A stretch of 64,000 nt of DNA, taken from the NCBI GenBank assembly GCA_014360195.1, contig JACIXY010000006.1:1-64000 (forward strand), written 5' to 3'. The position numbers and the translations under genes were made by a program. Under the pieces are notes generated by a model. It made no database searches. It was given only the letters and a program-made list of their open reading frames with translations, and had not been told where the DNA came from. Shown piece after piece: positions 1 through 8,513 of this stretch. Positions within the stretch are counted from its first letter, which is position 1, and each line of letters begins with the position of its first letter. This DNA comes from Bacillota bacterium. Lineage in GTDB: Bacteria; Bacillota; SHA-98; UBA4971.

Positions 1-152
1 TGGTTGCACGAGGGGTGTCAAAATCCAGCTGCCTAGCCAGACGGGCCGGATTTTGGCGAAGCGCGCCCCGCTTGGGGCGCCGTCCCCGAGTGCAACACCT
101 GCAACCCGCCAACCACTGCTAAAGGGACAAGGACTAACGCACCCTCACTTAG
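1..152 (+). repeat. Interspersed terminal-inverted-repeat element, long form, cut by window start
   Basis: The segment ends in CCCTCACTTAG at 142-152, preceded by the block AAAGGGACAAGGACTAACGC at 121-140. Both match the long element at 45921-46063 on the opposite strand. An internal pair of arms around AAAATCC/GGATTTT (about 20-56) is also shared. Relative to that copy, about 60 bases (roughly 57-118) are inserted. It lies immediately upstream of ftsA. The left end is outside the window. Confidence 0.75.
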
Positions 153-202
153 ATGCGCCGCAAGGCTCCGCCGACCGGCAAGCCTGCCCGGGGAGGTACC
201 AT

Positions 203-1489
203 ATGCCTGGTAGAAGCGTAGTCGCCGGGCTTGACATCGGCAGCACGAAAGTATCAGAGGTCATCGCAGCAGTCGGACCCGACTGGGACGTCGAGATCCT
301 TGGGGCGGGTGCTTCTCCCTGTCAGGGCCTTCGCCGTGGCCTCGTGGTTGACATCGACGCTGTAGCGGCCGGCATAAGGGCTGCAAACAAGCGGGCGTGC
401 CACATGGCAGGGTTCAATGTTCGAAGCGTGTGTGTGGGAGTTCCGGCAGTTCACACGGTCTCGCGAGAAACACGGGGGGTCGCCGCGGTTAGCGGCGAGG
501 ACGACACCATTACCGTCGAGGATATGAAGCGCGCCCTCGATGCGGCGAAGGTGCTTGCTGTCCCGCCTGATCGCGGAATAATCTCAGTCCTGCCGAAAGA
601 GTATATCGTCGATGGCGTCGGCGGGATCAGGAACCCGGAGGGGATGACCGGCGTTCGGCTGGAGGTCGACGCAAGGGTGATCATGGGGCAGGCGGCCTCG
701 CTCGCGAATATCGAGGCGAGCGTTGAGAAGGCAGGGCTTGCGGTTGCCGGGTGGGTCCTGGAACCCATGGCGGCCGCCGATGCCGTTCTGGACCCTGAAG
801 AGCGCGAGCGGGGCGTGATCCTCGTGGACATCGGAGGACAGATCACGCAGATCGCTGCGTTCTACGAAGGGGCGCCCGTCCTGTTTTCATGGGTGCCTGC
901 AGGCGGCGTGCACATCACGAACGATATCGCGATAGGGATGAGAGTCCCTCTCGAGCAGGCAGAGAGCCTGAAGAGGCAGATGGGCAAGAGAGGGGCGAGG
1001 CAGGGGGTCCAGGTCAGGGCAGTGCGCGGGGCGGCGGTGCGCGGGGCAGCCGAGCAGCGAAAACAGCCCCACGGACCCCAGGTGACGTCTGCCCTGCCAG
1101 CAGGTGAAGATGATTTCCTGGATAGGATCGTCGAGGCGAGGCTGAGGGAGATCCTTGAGCTTGTGGATGTGGAGACGAGGCAGGTCAGGGGCAAGGGCCT
1201 TGCCCCATGTGGGGTCGTCTTTACAGGGGGCGGCTCGCTTGTGCCGGGCATCCTGGACCTCGCCGGCGAGATCCTGGGTGTTCCCGCCAGGATGGGCGTC
1301 CCCTTTGAGGTGAAATGGCGTAGCGGTAGAGAGCCTGGTGAGATCTCCACCGCAGCGCTCGGCATCGTGGCGTACGTTGTGAACGATTCGGCGTTCAGGC
1401 TGTCCAGGGAGACGAGGTCGTCGCCTATTAAGGAGCTGCTCGCCGGGGTTCGCGGATGGTTCAGTGATTTCGTGAAGGACTTTTTCTAA
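203..1489 (+). CDS. ftsA: Cell division protein FtsA (actin-like FtsZ membrane tether)
   Basis: FtsA is an actin-fold ATPase that anchors FtsZ to the membrane at the division site. The 428-residue protein opens with an actin-type phosphate loop (GLDIGSTKV), has a second one (VILVDIGGQIT), and ends in an amphipathic helix (ELLAGVRGWFSDFVKDFF) typical of the FtsA membrane-targeting tail. ATG 203 was chosen because GGGAGG lies 8 bases upstream; the frame is open upstream but runs into the repeat element. Residues about 261-293 form an Arg/Ala/Gly/Gln-rich, low-complexity insertion not expected in FtsA. ftsZ follows 110 bases downstream, the usual order. Confidence 0.95.
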   Translation: MPGRSVVAGLDIGSTKVSEVIAAVGPDWDVEILGAGASPCQGLRRGLVVDIDAVAAGIRAANKRACHMAGFNVRSVCVGVPAVHTVSRETRGVAAVSGEDDTITVEDMKRALDAAKVLAVPPDRGIISVLPKEYIVDGVGGIRNPEGMTGVRLEVDARVIMGQAASLANIEASVEKAGLAVAGWVLEPMAAADAVLDPEERERGVILVDIGGQITQIAAFYEGAPVLFSWVPAGGVHITNDIAIGMRVPLEQAESLKRQMGKRGARQGVQVRAVRGAAVRGAAEQRKQPHGPQVTSALPAGEDDFLDRIVEARLREILELVDVETRQVRGKGLAPCGVVFTGGGSLVPGILDLAGEILGVPARMGVPFEVKWRSGREPGEISTAALGIVAYVVNDSAFRLSRETRSSPIKELLAGVRGWFSDFVKDFF

Positions 1490-1599
1490 TCGTGAATCAG
1501 GCGAGGCCCGTTCGGCCCGTATGATGTGGGTCCCCGAGGGCTGCTGCAAGCCGTGGGGAGGATCGCGGGTGCAGCGGCGCAGCGCAGGAGGGATGGCTT

Positions 1600-2661
1600 G
1601 TGTTCAACCTTGAACTTGAGATGGAGCAGTTTACCAACATAAAAGTGGTGGGCGTCGGCGGCGGGGGGTCCAACGCGGTGAACCGCATGATCGCTTCCGG
1701 GCTATCAGGCGTCGAGTTCGTGGCCATAAACACCGATGCCCAGGCCCTCGCTGCGTCCGACGCGAACGTCAAAATCCAGGTCGGAGAGAAACTCACCAAG
1801 GGTCTCGGCGCCGGGTCGAACCCCGAAATAGGCGCGCAGGCGGCCCAGGAAAGCTATGAAGTGCTTCGCCGTGCGCTAGAGGGGGCAGACATGGTGTTCA
1901 TCACCGCGGGGATGGGGGGCGGCACCGGCACCGGTGGGGCACCTGTGGTCGCCGGCATAGCCAAGGAGCTCGGCGCCCTGACCGTGGGAGTGGTAACGAA
2001 ACCGTTCTCGTTTGAGGGTCGGAGGCGCATGACGCAGGCGCTGGCGGGGCTGGATAACCTCAAGTCCAAAGTGGACGCGCTGATAGTCATCCCCAACGAT
2101 AGGCTGCTTCAAGTGAGCGAGAGAAAAACATCCATACTCGAAGCGTTCCGCCTGGCTGACGACGTGCTCAGGCACGGGGTTCAGGGCATATCCGACCTCA
2201 TCACTGTGCCGGGGCTCATAAACGTGGACTTCGCTGATGTCCGCACCATCATGAGCGATGCGGGCTCCGCTCTCATGGGCATTGGGATTGCGTCCGGTGA
2301 AAACCGTGCTCAGGAGGCCGCGAGGGCGGCCATCGAAAGCCCGCTGCTCGAGACGTCTATTGAAGGCGCGAAGGGGGTGCTCATGAACATCACCGGCAAC
2401 AGCACACTGGGGCTGTTCGAGGTGAACGAAGCGGCTGAGATCATCGCCCAGGCGGCGGATCCGGACGCGAACATCATATTCGGGGCCATGATCGACGAGT
2501 CGCTCGAGGACGAGATCAGGATCACGGTCATCGCTACCGGTTTCGAGGCAAAGGCGCGCCAGCAGAAGGTGGGGCTTGAGGCGGTGGAGATCAGCGATTT
2601 TGCGACGACGAGCGACGATCTCGACATCCCCGCGTTCCTGCGGCGCGGGCAGAGAAGGTGA
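1600..2661 (+). CDS. ftsZ: Cell division GTPase FtsZ
   Basis: FtsZ is the tubulin-like GTPase that polymerises into the division ring. The 353-residue protein shows the N-terminal nucleotide-binding GGGGSNAV, the tubulin signature GGGTGTG near residues 105-111, and the C-terminal peptide [10 protein letters not shown] that binds FtsA and SepF. The GTG start is preceded by GGAGGG. A terminator-like hairpin follows the stop, so ftsA-ftsZ probably form their own unit, separate from spoIIGA. SepF, another FtsZ partner, is encoded at 16185. Confidence 0.98.
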   Translation: MFNLELEMEQFTNIKVVGVGGGGSNAVNRMIASGLSGVEFVAINTDAQALAASDANVKIQVGEKLTKGLGAGSNPEIGAQAAQESYEVLRRALEGADMVFITAGMGGGTGTGGAPVVAGIAKELGALTVGVVTKPFSFEGRRRMTQALAGLDNLKSKVDALIVIPNDRLLQVSERKTSILEAFRLADDVLRHGVQGISDLITVPGLINVDFADVRTIMSDAGSALMGIGIASGENRAQEAARAAIESPLLETSIEGAKGVLMNITGNSTLGLFEVNEAAEIIAQAADPDANIIFGAMIDESLEDEIRITVIATGFEAKARQQKVGLEAVEISDFATTSDDLDIPAFLRRGQRR

Positions 2662-2715
2662 TGCGGAGGCGAGACTCGCGTCTGGGCTGACGCAAGGTGA
2701 GGTAACCACAGCAGG

Positions 2716-2743
2716 ATAAGCTCCGGCATGCGCCGGGGCTTAT
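2716..2743 (+). terminator. Terminator-like hairpin after ftsZ
   Basis: A 12-bp stem (ATAAGCTCCGGC pairing with GCCGGGGCTTAT, one G-U pair) closes a four-base loop 55 bases after the ftsZ stop. The tract behind it (TCTCGTC) is only weakly U-rich. Confidence 0.6.
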
Positions 2744-2755
2744 TCTCGTCACCGT

Positions 2756-2788
2756 CTGACATATTTCTGCCGGGCATGGCTGTATACT
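2756..2788 (+). promoter_or_regulatory. Candidate spoIIG promoter with wide spacer
   Basis: CTGACA (2756-2761) and TATACT (2783-2788) are 21 bases apart, too far for an ordinary sigma-A promoter. In Bacillus subtilis the spoIIG promoter has a similarly wide spacer (22 bp) and needs phosphorylated Spo0A. A degenerate 0A-like box (TGACGAG, minus strand) lies just upstream at about 2745-2751. The parallel is an inference. Confidence 0.4.
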
Positions 2789-2917
2789 TTTAGAGAGGAA
2801 GGGATGGCCGGCAAAGGAAAGATACGCCACGAGAGGCTTGAATAAGACCGGTGAGCAATGGACGACGGGCGACGGCGATGCCCAGGTGGAGTGGAATGGG
2901 CCCGGGAGGCGGACCAG

Positions 2918-3796
2918 ATGAACGGTGGAGTGATGGTGAACGCCTGCGTGATGACGCTCGTCATGCAATGGCTGACGCTCTGGGCGACCGCGGCGGTGCT
3001 GGGCTATAGAGCCAGGCACTTGAGGCTTCTGGCTGGATCGGCTGCCGCGGGGGCCATCGACGCAGCGATTATAGCCATGTTCTTCGCAGACCGCATCCCT
3101 GCCGGGGCCGCAGTACCCCTTGCGGTCCTTTCAATCATCCCGGCGGCAAGAGTGGCGCTCGGACGTCTGCCGCTTGCGAGATTCCTGCTCGTGTGCGCAC
3201 ATGTGCTGGGGATCAGTATGCTCGCTTTCGGCGGGGCGCTGGCCACCGCGTACCTCACTGGCTGGCGCCTGGTGCCGACGCTCATCGGGCTGGTGGGGAC
3301 GGTCCTCCTGACCGCAGAGATCGGTTGGGGCCTCGTCCACCGCAGGATCCGGGACTGGCTGCTCTTCGTGCCGATCGAGGTCCGCCTCGGCGAGGTGACC
3401 CTGAAGCTCAACGCCCTCATCGACACAGGGAACCGGCTGAGAGACCCGATGACCGGGTCTCCTGTGATCCTTCTCGAATACAGTGCGGTTGCCGACGCCC
3501 TGCCGGAGCGCGTGAGACGGGCTTTCATGGCTTTCGATGCCGGCGACTTCGGGCTCGTCTCGGAACTCCTGGCTGACTCCAGATGGCTCTCCAGGTTTCG
3601 CGTGATCCCGTTCGTGTCGGTGGGGGAGGAGAGGGGGCTGCTGGCCGGGTTCCGCGTGGATGAGGTCAGGGTGCTCGGCGGGCCGCGGGCGACTTCGAGC
3701 CGGAACGCTGTGGTTGGATTGCTAATGAGGCGCGTCTCGCCGGAAGGAGCTTTCGCGGCGCTTCTTCACCCCGATATCCTGGCCGAGGCGTCCTGA
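2918..3796 (+). CDS. spoIIGA: Sporulation sigma-E processing peptidase SpoIIGA
   Basis: SpoIIGA is the mother-cell membrane aspartic protease that removes the pro-sequence of sigma-E when triggered by SpoIIR. The roughly 290-residue protein has an N-terminal half of hydrophobic segments (about residues 5-150) and then a protease domain with the catalytic motif DTGNRL near residue 168, followed by the characteristic [11 protein letters not shown] 2918 or ATG 2933 is the likely start; an upstream in-frame ATG at 2858 would add a charged extension unlike the family. sigE lies 64 bases downstream, as in spore-formers generally. Confidence 0.93.
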   Translation: MNGGVMVNACVMTLVMQWLTLWATAAVLGYRARHLRLLAGSAAAGAIDAAIIAMFFADRIPAGAAVPLAVLSIIPAARVALGRLPLARFLLVCAHVLGISMLAFGGALATAYLTGWRLVPTLIGLVGTVLLTAEIGWGLVHRRIRDWLLFVPIEVRLGEVTLKLNALIDTGNRLRDPMTGSPVILLEYSAVADALPERVRRAFMAFDAGDFGLVSELLADSRWLSRFRVIPFVSVGEERGLLAGFRVDEVRVLGGPRATSSRNAVVGLLMRRVSPEGAFAALLHPDILAEAS

Positions 3797-3860
3797 GCAG
3801 GGCTCGCCATGCGGGCGCTATCGCCGCGGTGGTGCCAGTACTGTCCGGGAGGGGACCAGG

Positions 3861-4601
3861 ATGAGCGTTGGCTTGCGTCTGAAGCACCGGCTATCCGCTC
3901 TGCGGGTTCGGCTCGTGCTTTACGCCATAAGGCGCGGGCTCATCTCGGGCCATGTCGTGCTCTACGTGGGGAACGGTGAGGTTCTCCCTCCCCCACTTTC
4001 GAGCGATGAGGAAAGCGCGCTCCTTGCGAGGCTCGAGCGGGGCGACTCGCAGGTGAAGGGCGAGCTCATCGAGAGGAACCTCAGGCTGGTGGTGTACATA
4101 GCGCGGAAATTCGAGAACACGGGCATCGGCGTCGAGGACCTGGTGTCCATCGGCACGATAGGCCTCATCAAGGCCGTCAACACGTTCGACCCGTCGAAAG
4201 GGATCAAGCTGGCCACGTACGCCTCGCGGTGCATTGAGAACGAGATCCTCATGTACCTTCGGCGGACCAGCAAATCCAGGGCGGAGGTTTCCTTTGACGA
4301 GCCTCTCAACGTCGACTGGGACGGTAACGAGCTTTTGCTGTCGGACGTTATGGGGACGGACACGGACGTCGTGTACAAGTGCATCGAGGAGAAGGTTGAC
4401 AGGTCACTCCTCGACGATGCGATGAAGAGGCTCTCCGCAAGAGAGAAGCGCATCATGGAGCTAAGGTTCGGCCTTCGCGACGGAATGGAGAAGACACAGA
4501 AGGAGGTGGCCGACCTCTTGGGTATCTCGCAGTCGTATATCTCCCGGCTCGAAAAGCGGATCATCAGAAAGCTTCGCAGGGAGATGAGGAAGGTGGAATA
4601 G
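3861..4601 (+). CDS. sigE: RNA polymerase sporulation sigma factor sigma-E (pro-form)
   Basis: Sigma-E is the first mother-cell sigma factor. The 246-residue protein has a basic N-terminal pro-sequence of about 25-30 residues, region 2 ([18 protein letters not shown], then [17 protein letters not shown]) and a region 4.2 helix-turn-helix ([20 protein letters not shown]). The pro-sequence would be cut by SpoIIGA, encoded just upstream. ATG 3861 has GGGAGGGGA upstream. The cognate signal gene spoIIR is only about 3.9 kb away on the opposite strand. Confidence 0.96.
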   Translation: MSVGLRLKHRLSALRVRLVLYAIRRGLISGHVVLYVGNGEVLPPPLSSDEESALLARLERGDSQVKGELIERNLRLVVYIARKFENTGIGVEDLVSIGTIGLIKAVNTFDPSKGIKLATYASRCIENEILMYLRRTSKSRAEVSFDEPLNVDWDGNELLLSDVMGTDTDVVYKCIEEKVDRSLLDDAMKRLSAREKRIMELRFGLRDGMEKTQKEVADLLGISQSYISRLEKRIIRKLRREMRKVE

Positions 4602-4662
4602 AGATGCCGGGCTAGTGGCCCGAGGATCGCCGGATCCCCCGGATCTTGAGGCTCCTGTAGAG

Positions 4663-4690
4663 TTGACGCACTTGGGAAGCGATGTATAAA
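4663..4690 (+). promoter_or_regulatory. Sigma-A-type promoter for the HTH/radical SAM genes
   Basis: TTGACG (4663-4668), a 16-base spacer and TATAAA (4685-4690) lie between sigE and the HTH gene. Confidence 0.5.
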
Positions 4691-4704
4691 CTAGTAAACA
4701 AGGG

Positions 4705-4728
4705 ACGCTGGTACCCGGGTGCCAGCGT
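4705..4728. promoter_or_regulatory. 24-bp palindrome downstream of promoter (possible operator)
   Basis: ACGCTGGTACCCGGGTGCCAGCGT is palindromic apart from one T/C pair (a G-U wobble in RNA). It starts 15 bases after the -10 box, where a repressor would block transcription. The HTH protein encoded 35 bases downstream is the obvious candidate ligand. As RNA it could form a hairpin in the leader. Confidence 0.45.
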
Positions 4729-4762
4729 TTGTCAGAGCGGAGCTTTTGGGTCTTTTGGGGGA

Positions 4763-5473
4763 ATGTTCGTGAGCTTGACGGAACGAAGCAGGGAGTTCCT
4801 GGCCGCCCTGCGGAAACTTTACGAGGAGCAGAAAGGGCCGGTCCACTATGAAGATGTGGCAAAGGCCGTTGGTGTCAGCAAGTGGACCGCATATGATATG
4901 CTCCGGAAGCTCGCCGCTCACGGGCTCGTCGGCGTGGAGTACATTCTGAACAGGCACAAAAGGACGCCGGGAAGGTCCATGGTGATGTTCCGCCCGAACG
5001 AGGTCCGGGAGGACGCAGAGGCCTGGCAGATGAAGCACGGCGGCCACCTGCCTTTCGGTGAGGAGCTTGCCCGAATCAAGAAACACGTGGTCGCCTCCCT
5101 TCCAGAGCTGCGTAGCTCGGCATCGCAGGGTATCTGGCAGGGCCTCATGGAGAAGCTGGACCGGGCGAGCGGACCGGCCGCGTTCTGCGGCTACATGGCT
5201 GTTCTTCTTGTTGCGTGCACACGCCTTCTCGGCGGGAACAGCCTGGATGTCCTGGCGCGGCTTGTGCAGGCTGGGGCGGACGCTCACAGCGCCCTCGTGG
5301 TATTCTCAGGTGCGATCATGGGGATGCTTGTCGTGCATCCCACCGTCTCTCAGGAGGTCACCGGGAAAATGGCAGGCTACATGAGGAAGTTCCACGACCA
5401 CATCGACAGCCTGAGCGGCCAGGAAAGGAGCTTGTTGCTTGAGTTTGTGAGGGAGATTGCGGGGCCGGCGTGA
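4763..5473 (+). CDS. Winged-helix transcriptional regulator, unassigned family
   Basis: The 236-residue protein starts with a DNA-binding domain: residues about 15-60 (PVHYEDVAKAVGVSKWTAYDMLRKLAAHGLV) read as a winged helix-turn-helix. The remainder is helical, with a hydrophobic stretch at residues about 135-160 (FCGYMAVLLVACTRLLGG) and no recognised ligand domain. ATG 4763 was chosen; GTG 4769 or TTG 4778 are alternatives. It has its own promoter and a palindrome in front, suggesting autoregulation. It is followed by a tiny overlapping ORF and a radical SAM gene. The target and signal are unknown. Confidence 0.7.
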   Translation: MFVSLTERSREFLAALRKLYEEQKGPVHYEDVAKAVGVSKWTAYDMLRKLAAHGLVGVEYILNRHKRTPGRSMVMFRPNEVREDAEAWQMKHGGHLPFGEELARIKKHVVASLPELRSSASQGIWQGLMEKLDRASGPAAFCGYMAVLLVACTRLLGGNSLDVLARLVQAGADAHSALVVFSGAIMGMLVVHPTVSQEVTGKMAGYMRKFHDHIDSLSGQERSLLLEFVREIAGPA

Positions 5474-5601
5474 CGGGGAAGGCAGAGGCCGCGCGGTCCG
5501 GCGGGCGCATGAGGCTCGCGCATGATGAAGGGCAGCACGAAGGGCAGCCGGGGGAGGTGTTGTTTCGAAAGGTTCTTGGTCTTTTGGGCAGGCGGCAGTG
5601 A
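5470..5601 (+). CDS. Possible 43-residue peptide, translationally coupled to HTH gene
   Basis: A GTG at 5470 overlaps the TGA of the regulator gene (GTGA), and the frame stays open for 43 codons, ending in LGLLGRRQ. It is charged, Gly/Arg-rich and has no cysteine. It sits between the regulator and a radical SAM gene. Coupling by a four-base overlap is common in this genome, which argues mildly for translation, but no family is recognised. Confidence 0.3.
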   Translation: MTGKAEAARSGGRMRLAHDEGQHEGQPGEVLFRKVLGLLGRRQ

Positions 5602-5652
5602 GTCGAGTGCGGGCTGAGTGACTCGATGATGTTCCAGAAAGGAGGCTCAAGG

Positions 5653-7038
5653 GTGAGAGCGTACGATCTCATGAAGAAGTATGCGGCGACCCAGGTGGTT
5701 GACTACATGCTTTCATTGCTTGCCAAGGATCCCCAGCGCCACCTGGTGACGCTTACGAAGATTCTCGAAGCCTTCGCCGGCACGGCGGAACACAGGCAGC
5801 AGATTCAGGCAGCCAGGCGGGCTTTTGAGAATCCCGATCACGTGTGGACCCGGTATGCTGAGAGAGCGTTTTCCTCTCTTCACCCGAACTTTCGCACGAA
5901 AGGGCTTGTCAACCTGTTCGTGAACGAGGTCTACCTGGGATGGCAGGAACGCAAGAAGCACGCTGACAGACTGGGCACGAACATCCCCGCGCTTCTCGTG
6001 ATAAGCCCGACGATGCGGTGCAACCTCGCGTGCACCGGGTGTTACGCCGGCAAGTACGCGAAACGAGACGAGATCGACACTGCCACCTTCGACAGGATCA
6101 TCACGGAGGGCAAGGAGCTTGGCATCTACTTCATCGTGATATCCGGCGGTGAGCCGTTCACCAGGGAAGACCTGCTGGACATGGCGGCAAAGCACGACGA
6201 CGTTGTGTTCATGGTGTACACCAACGGCACCCTCATCGACAAACCTACCGCGAGACGCCTCGCTGAGCTCGGCAACATGTCTCCCGCCATCAGCGTGGAG
6301 GGCTTCGAGAAAGAGACCGATGCCCGGCGGGGGCCTGGCACGTTCGCCAGGGTCATGCAGGCCATGGACAATCTCAGAGAGGCCGGGGCGGTATTCGGCT
6401 TCTCAGCCACATACACCAGGTTCAACACCGATGTCGTGGCGAGCGATGAATTCATAGACATGTTGATCGACAAGGGTGCCATGTACGGGTGGTTCTTTAC
6501 ATTCGTGCCGGTCGGCAAGGATGCTGACATGGACCTCATGTGTACCCCCGAGCAGCGGGATCGCATGAGAAGGCACATCCTTCACGTCCGCGAGACACGG
6601 CCTATCTTCGTGGCGGACTTTTGGAACGACGGGCCGCTCGTGGCAGGGTGCCTTGCAGGCGGCCGGTCCTACTTGCACATAAACGCGAGGGGCGACATCG
6701 AACCGTGCGTCTTCGTGCATTTTGCCGTGGACAACATCAAGAACACCACCATCAAGGATGTGCTGAAGTCCCCGTTCTTCATGGATATCAAGTCAAGGAT
6801 GCCTCTGAACCGGAATCATCTGAGGCCGTGCATGATAATCGACAACCCGCAGATCCTGCGGGAGGTCGTGGCGAAGCACGGAGCGCGCCCGACCCACGAG
6901 GGCGCGGACTGCGTCACCACAGTGCTCGCGGGTGCGCTTGACGAGTATGCGGAGGCTTATGGCAGAATTGCCGACGTTGCCTGGGAGAAGGAGTACCCGC
7001 AGGCAAAGGCGAAGGCCATGGCGGCGGCCGGTGAATGA
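5653..7038 (+). CDS. Radical SAM protein with SPASM-like C-terminal cysteines
   Basis: The protein (about 461 residues) binds a [4Fe-4S] cluster through C123-x3-C127-x2-C130 (CNLACTGC) and would cleave S-adenosylmethionine to make a radical; the substrate is unknown. ISGGEPF is the usual motif after the cluster. C-terminal cysteines in GDIEPCVFVHFA, RPCMIIDNP and ADCVTTV suggest an auxiliary cluster domain. GTG 5653 was chosen because AAAGGAGG ends 7 bases before it; a start at 5626 lacks such a site. The first 115 residues are helical and precede the radical SAM barrel. It is probably co-expressed with the upstream regulator. Confidence 0.85.
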   Translation: MRAYDLMKKYAATQVVDYMLSLLAKDPQRHLVTLTKILEAFAGTAEHRQQIQAARRAFENPDHVWTRYAERAFSSLHPNFRTKGLVNLFVNEVYLGWQERKKHADRLGTNIPALLVISPTMRCNLACTGCYAGKYAKRDEIDTATFDRIITEGKELGIYFIVISGGEPFTREDLLDMAAKHDDVVFMVYTNGTLIDKPTARRLAELGNMSPAISVEGFEKETDARRGPGTFARVMQAMDNLREAGAVFGFSATYTRFNTDVVASDEFIDMLIDKGAMYGWFFTFVPVGKDADMDLMCTPEQRDRMRRHILHVRETRPIFVADFWNDGPLVAGCLAGGRSYLHINARGDIEPCVFVHFAVDNIKNTTIKDVLKSPFFMDIKSRMPLNRNHLRPCMIIDNPQILREVVAKHGARPTHEGADCVTTVLAGALDEYAEAYGRIADVAWEKEYPQAKAKAMAAAGE

Positions 7039-7163
7039 GGACCCTGACCAGGCTTACGGTTTCGAGTGCTCAGGGGAGGCGGCCGAGGGGCGGGAGCGGA
7101 CCGTCCCGGGCGATGTAAGCAATGCTTTTCATCGCAGGCCGCCTCCTGGGTTGTGATGCGGGG

Positions 7164-7424
7164 TCATTGCTTCGGGGGTTCGGCGTACTCGCTCGCTTCA
7201 ACCAGGATGACGTCCAAGCCGATCCTGCGGATTCTCTCCCAGGGGATGACATAGTCGTTGTACCGGCCCAGGATGCCCATGAGCCTGGCAGGACCGGGCA
7301 CCATTATAGACTTCACCTGGCCCGTGGCGAGGTCGATCTCCATGTCGCAGATGGGTCCAAGCCTCCGGCCATCCACGACGTTTACCACCTCGCGGGTCCG
7401 AAGGTCCGAGATCCGGACCAGCAT
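7164..7424 (-). CDS. ylmC: YlmC/YmxH family PRC-barrel sporulation-associated protein
   Basis: The 86-residue protein starts MLVRISDLRTREVVNV and contains a PRC-barrel fold (GRRLGPICDMEIDLATGQVKS). YlmC/YmxH proteins are small, found in spore-formers, and of uncertain function. In B. subtilis ylmC lies just after sigG; here it is downstream of sigG and spoIIR on the same strand, so the linkage is kept although the segment is inverted relative to sigE. ATG 7424 matches the family length. Confidence 0.85.
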   Translation of the reverse strand: MLVRISDLRTREVVNVVDGRRLGPICDMEIDLATGQVKSIMVPGPARLMGILGRYNDYVIPWERIRRIGLDVILVEASEYAEPPKQ

Positions 7425-7517
7425 CGCGACCACCCCCAAATCTTGCATAGAGTACTATATTCGCGGGGGTGGCGCTGTGTGCGCGTCCTCTCCTCCATCG
7501 CACCTGCGGCTTTATCC

Positions 7518-7553
7518 AAGTGAGGGTGCGAAGAGGACTAACGCACCCTCACT
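7518..7553. repeat. Short copy of the interspersed inverted-repeat element
   Basis: AGTGAGGGTGCG (7519-7530) and CGCACCCTCACT (7542-7553) are perfect 12-bp arms around 11 bases. The inner AGGACTAACGCACCCTCACT is shared with the copy at 1-152. It lies between ylmC and spoIIR, which are transcribed on the minus strand, so it would form a hairpin in their transcript. Confidence 0.7.
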
Positions 7554-7665
7554 CATCCATTCATCACCTGACGGCGAACGCGCAAAGCAAGACGCTCGTC
7601 GCTGCGCCTCTGAGCCGCAGCTCCCCGGGTGCGTCATGCGGGGGAGAGCGAAGCGGCCCGCTTCC

Positions 7666-8475
7666 TTAGCCTGCGATGAGAGCCAGGGAGAGGCGGGCGA
7701 GACCATCACTACAAGGAGACAGGTGCTGCGAGGGGCACGCTGCCCGCGGGGCGGAAGTGAGTGGCAGCCAAAGCCGGGTGACTCCGGGCGCAGGCGGGCG
7801 AAGCGCCGGCGGAGATGCCATGATGCCTGCTTCCGGGCGGGCGCGCGATGCCCTGGCGGCCTGGCCCGCGTGGGAAGGCCCGGCAAGATCGAGGCGCAGT
7901 TTCGCGAGGGCCTCTCCAGGCGAAAGATCGAGTGTCAGGCCTTGCACTTCTCTCTCCTTGTTCACCTGAATGAAGCAAAGGGGCGGGAAGAGCACGCACC
8001 ACCAGTTGCGGCCCTCGCCCTCGCCGAGAACCACCCTCACGGCGTCGTAATTGCCGCTGGGAACCGTGACAGAGCCGTACGTTCGTTCGGGAAAGGCGAA
8101 CGTGCCCATCTCCACGCGGGCGTCGTACGATTTGCCGGCGGCACGGATGCGCTCCATCGCGGCCGCCTGAAGCTTGTCGGCGTCCTTGAGAAGGGCGCGC
8201 CAGGCTTCCTCCTTCGTCTCCACGGAGTCGAGAAGTTCTTTTGCCCGTGCCAGGATCGCATCGCGCACCTCGAGTTTCAGAGCCTGATCGTCATGGCTGT
8301 CGCTGTTGGCGACGACATGCAAGCGGATGAGGTTTCTGGTGTTGAACGCGTTTTGAGCACCTATCCTGGGGCCGGAAGGCAAGATCCTTGTATCGAAAAC
8401 CACCGCCGACAGAGCCACGCCAGCGACGGTGGTGACAACTATCAGCGCGCTTACTGCTATCCTGACCCGCAACAA
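7666..8475 (-). CDS. spoIIR: Stage II sporulation protein R (SpoIIR), intercompartmental signal for sigma-E activation
   Basis: SpoIIR is made in the forespore under sigma-F, secreted, and activates SpoIIGA. The 269-residue protein has an N-terminal signal or anchor segment (residues about 5-28) and the family core LIRLHVVANSDSHDDQALKLEVRDAIL, ending with WWCVLFPPLCFI near residue 165. The TTG start has CGGAGG upstream. After about residue 195 the sequence becomes a Pro/Ala/Arg/Ser-rich tail of about 75 residues not expected in SpoIIR. The gene begins 38 bases after sigG on the same strand, so the two are probably co-transcribed. Confidence 0.93.
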   Translation of the reverse strand: MLRVRIAVSALIVVTTVAGVALSAVVFDTRILPSGPRIGAQNAFNTRNLIRLHVVANSDSHDDQALKLEVRDAILARAKELLDSVETKEEAWRALLKDADKLQAAAMERIRAAGKSYDARVEMGTFAFPERTYGSVTVPSGNYDAVRVVLGEGEGRNWWCVLFPPLCFIQVNKEREVQGLTLDLSPGEALAKLRLDLAGPSHAGQAARASRARPEAGIMASPPALRPPAPGVTRLWLPLTSAPRAACPSQHLSPCSDGLARLSLALIAG

Positions 8476-8513
8476 CGGTCACCTCCGATTCCTTTAGCGC
8501 GCCGGACGAGCGC

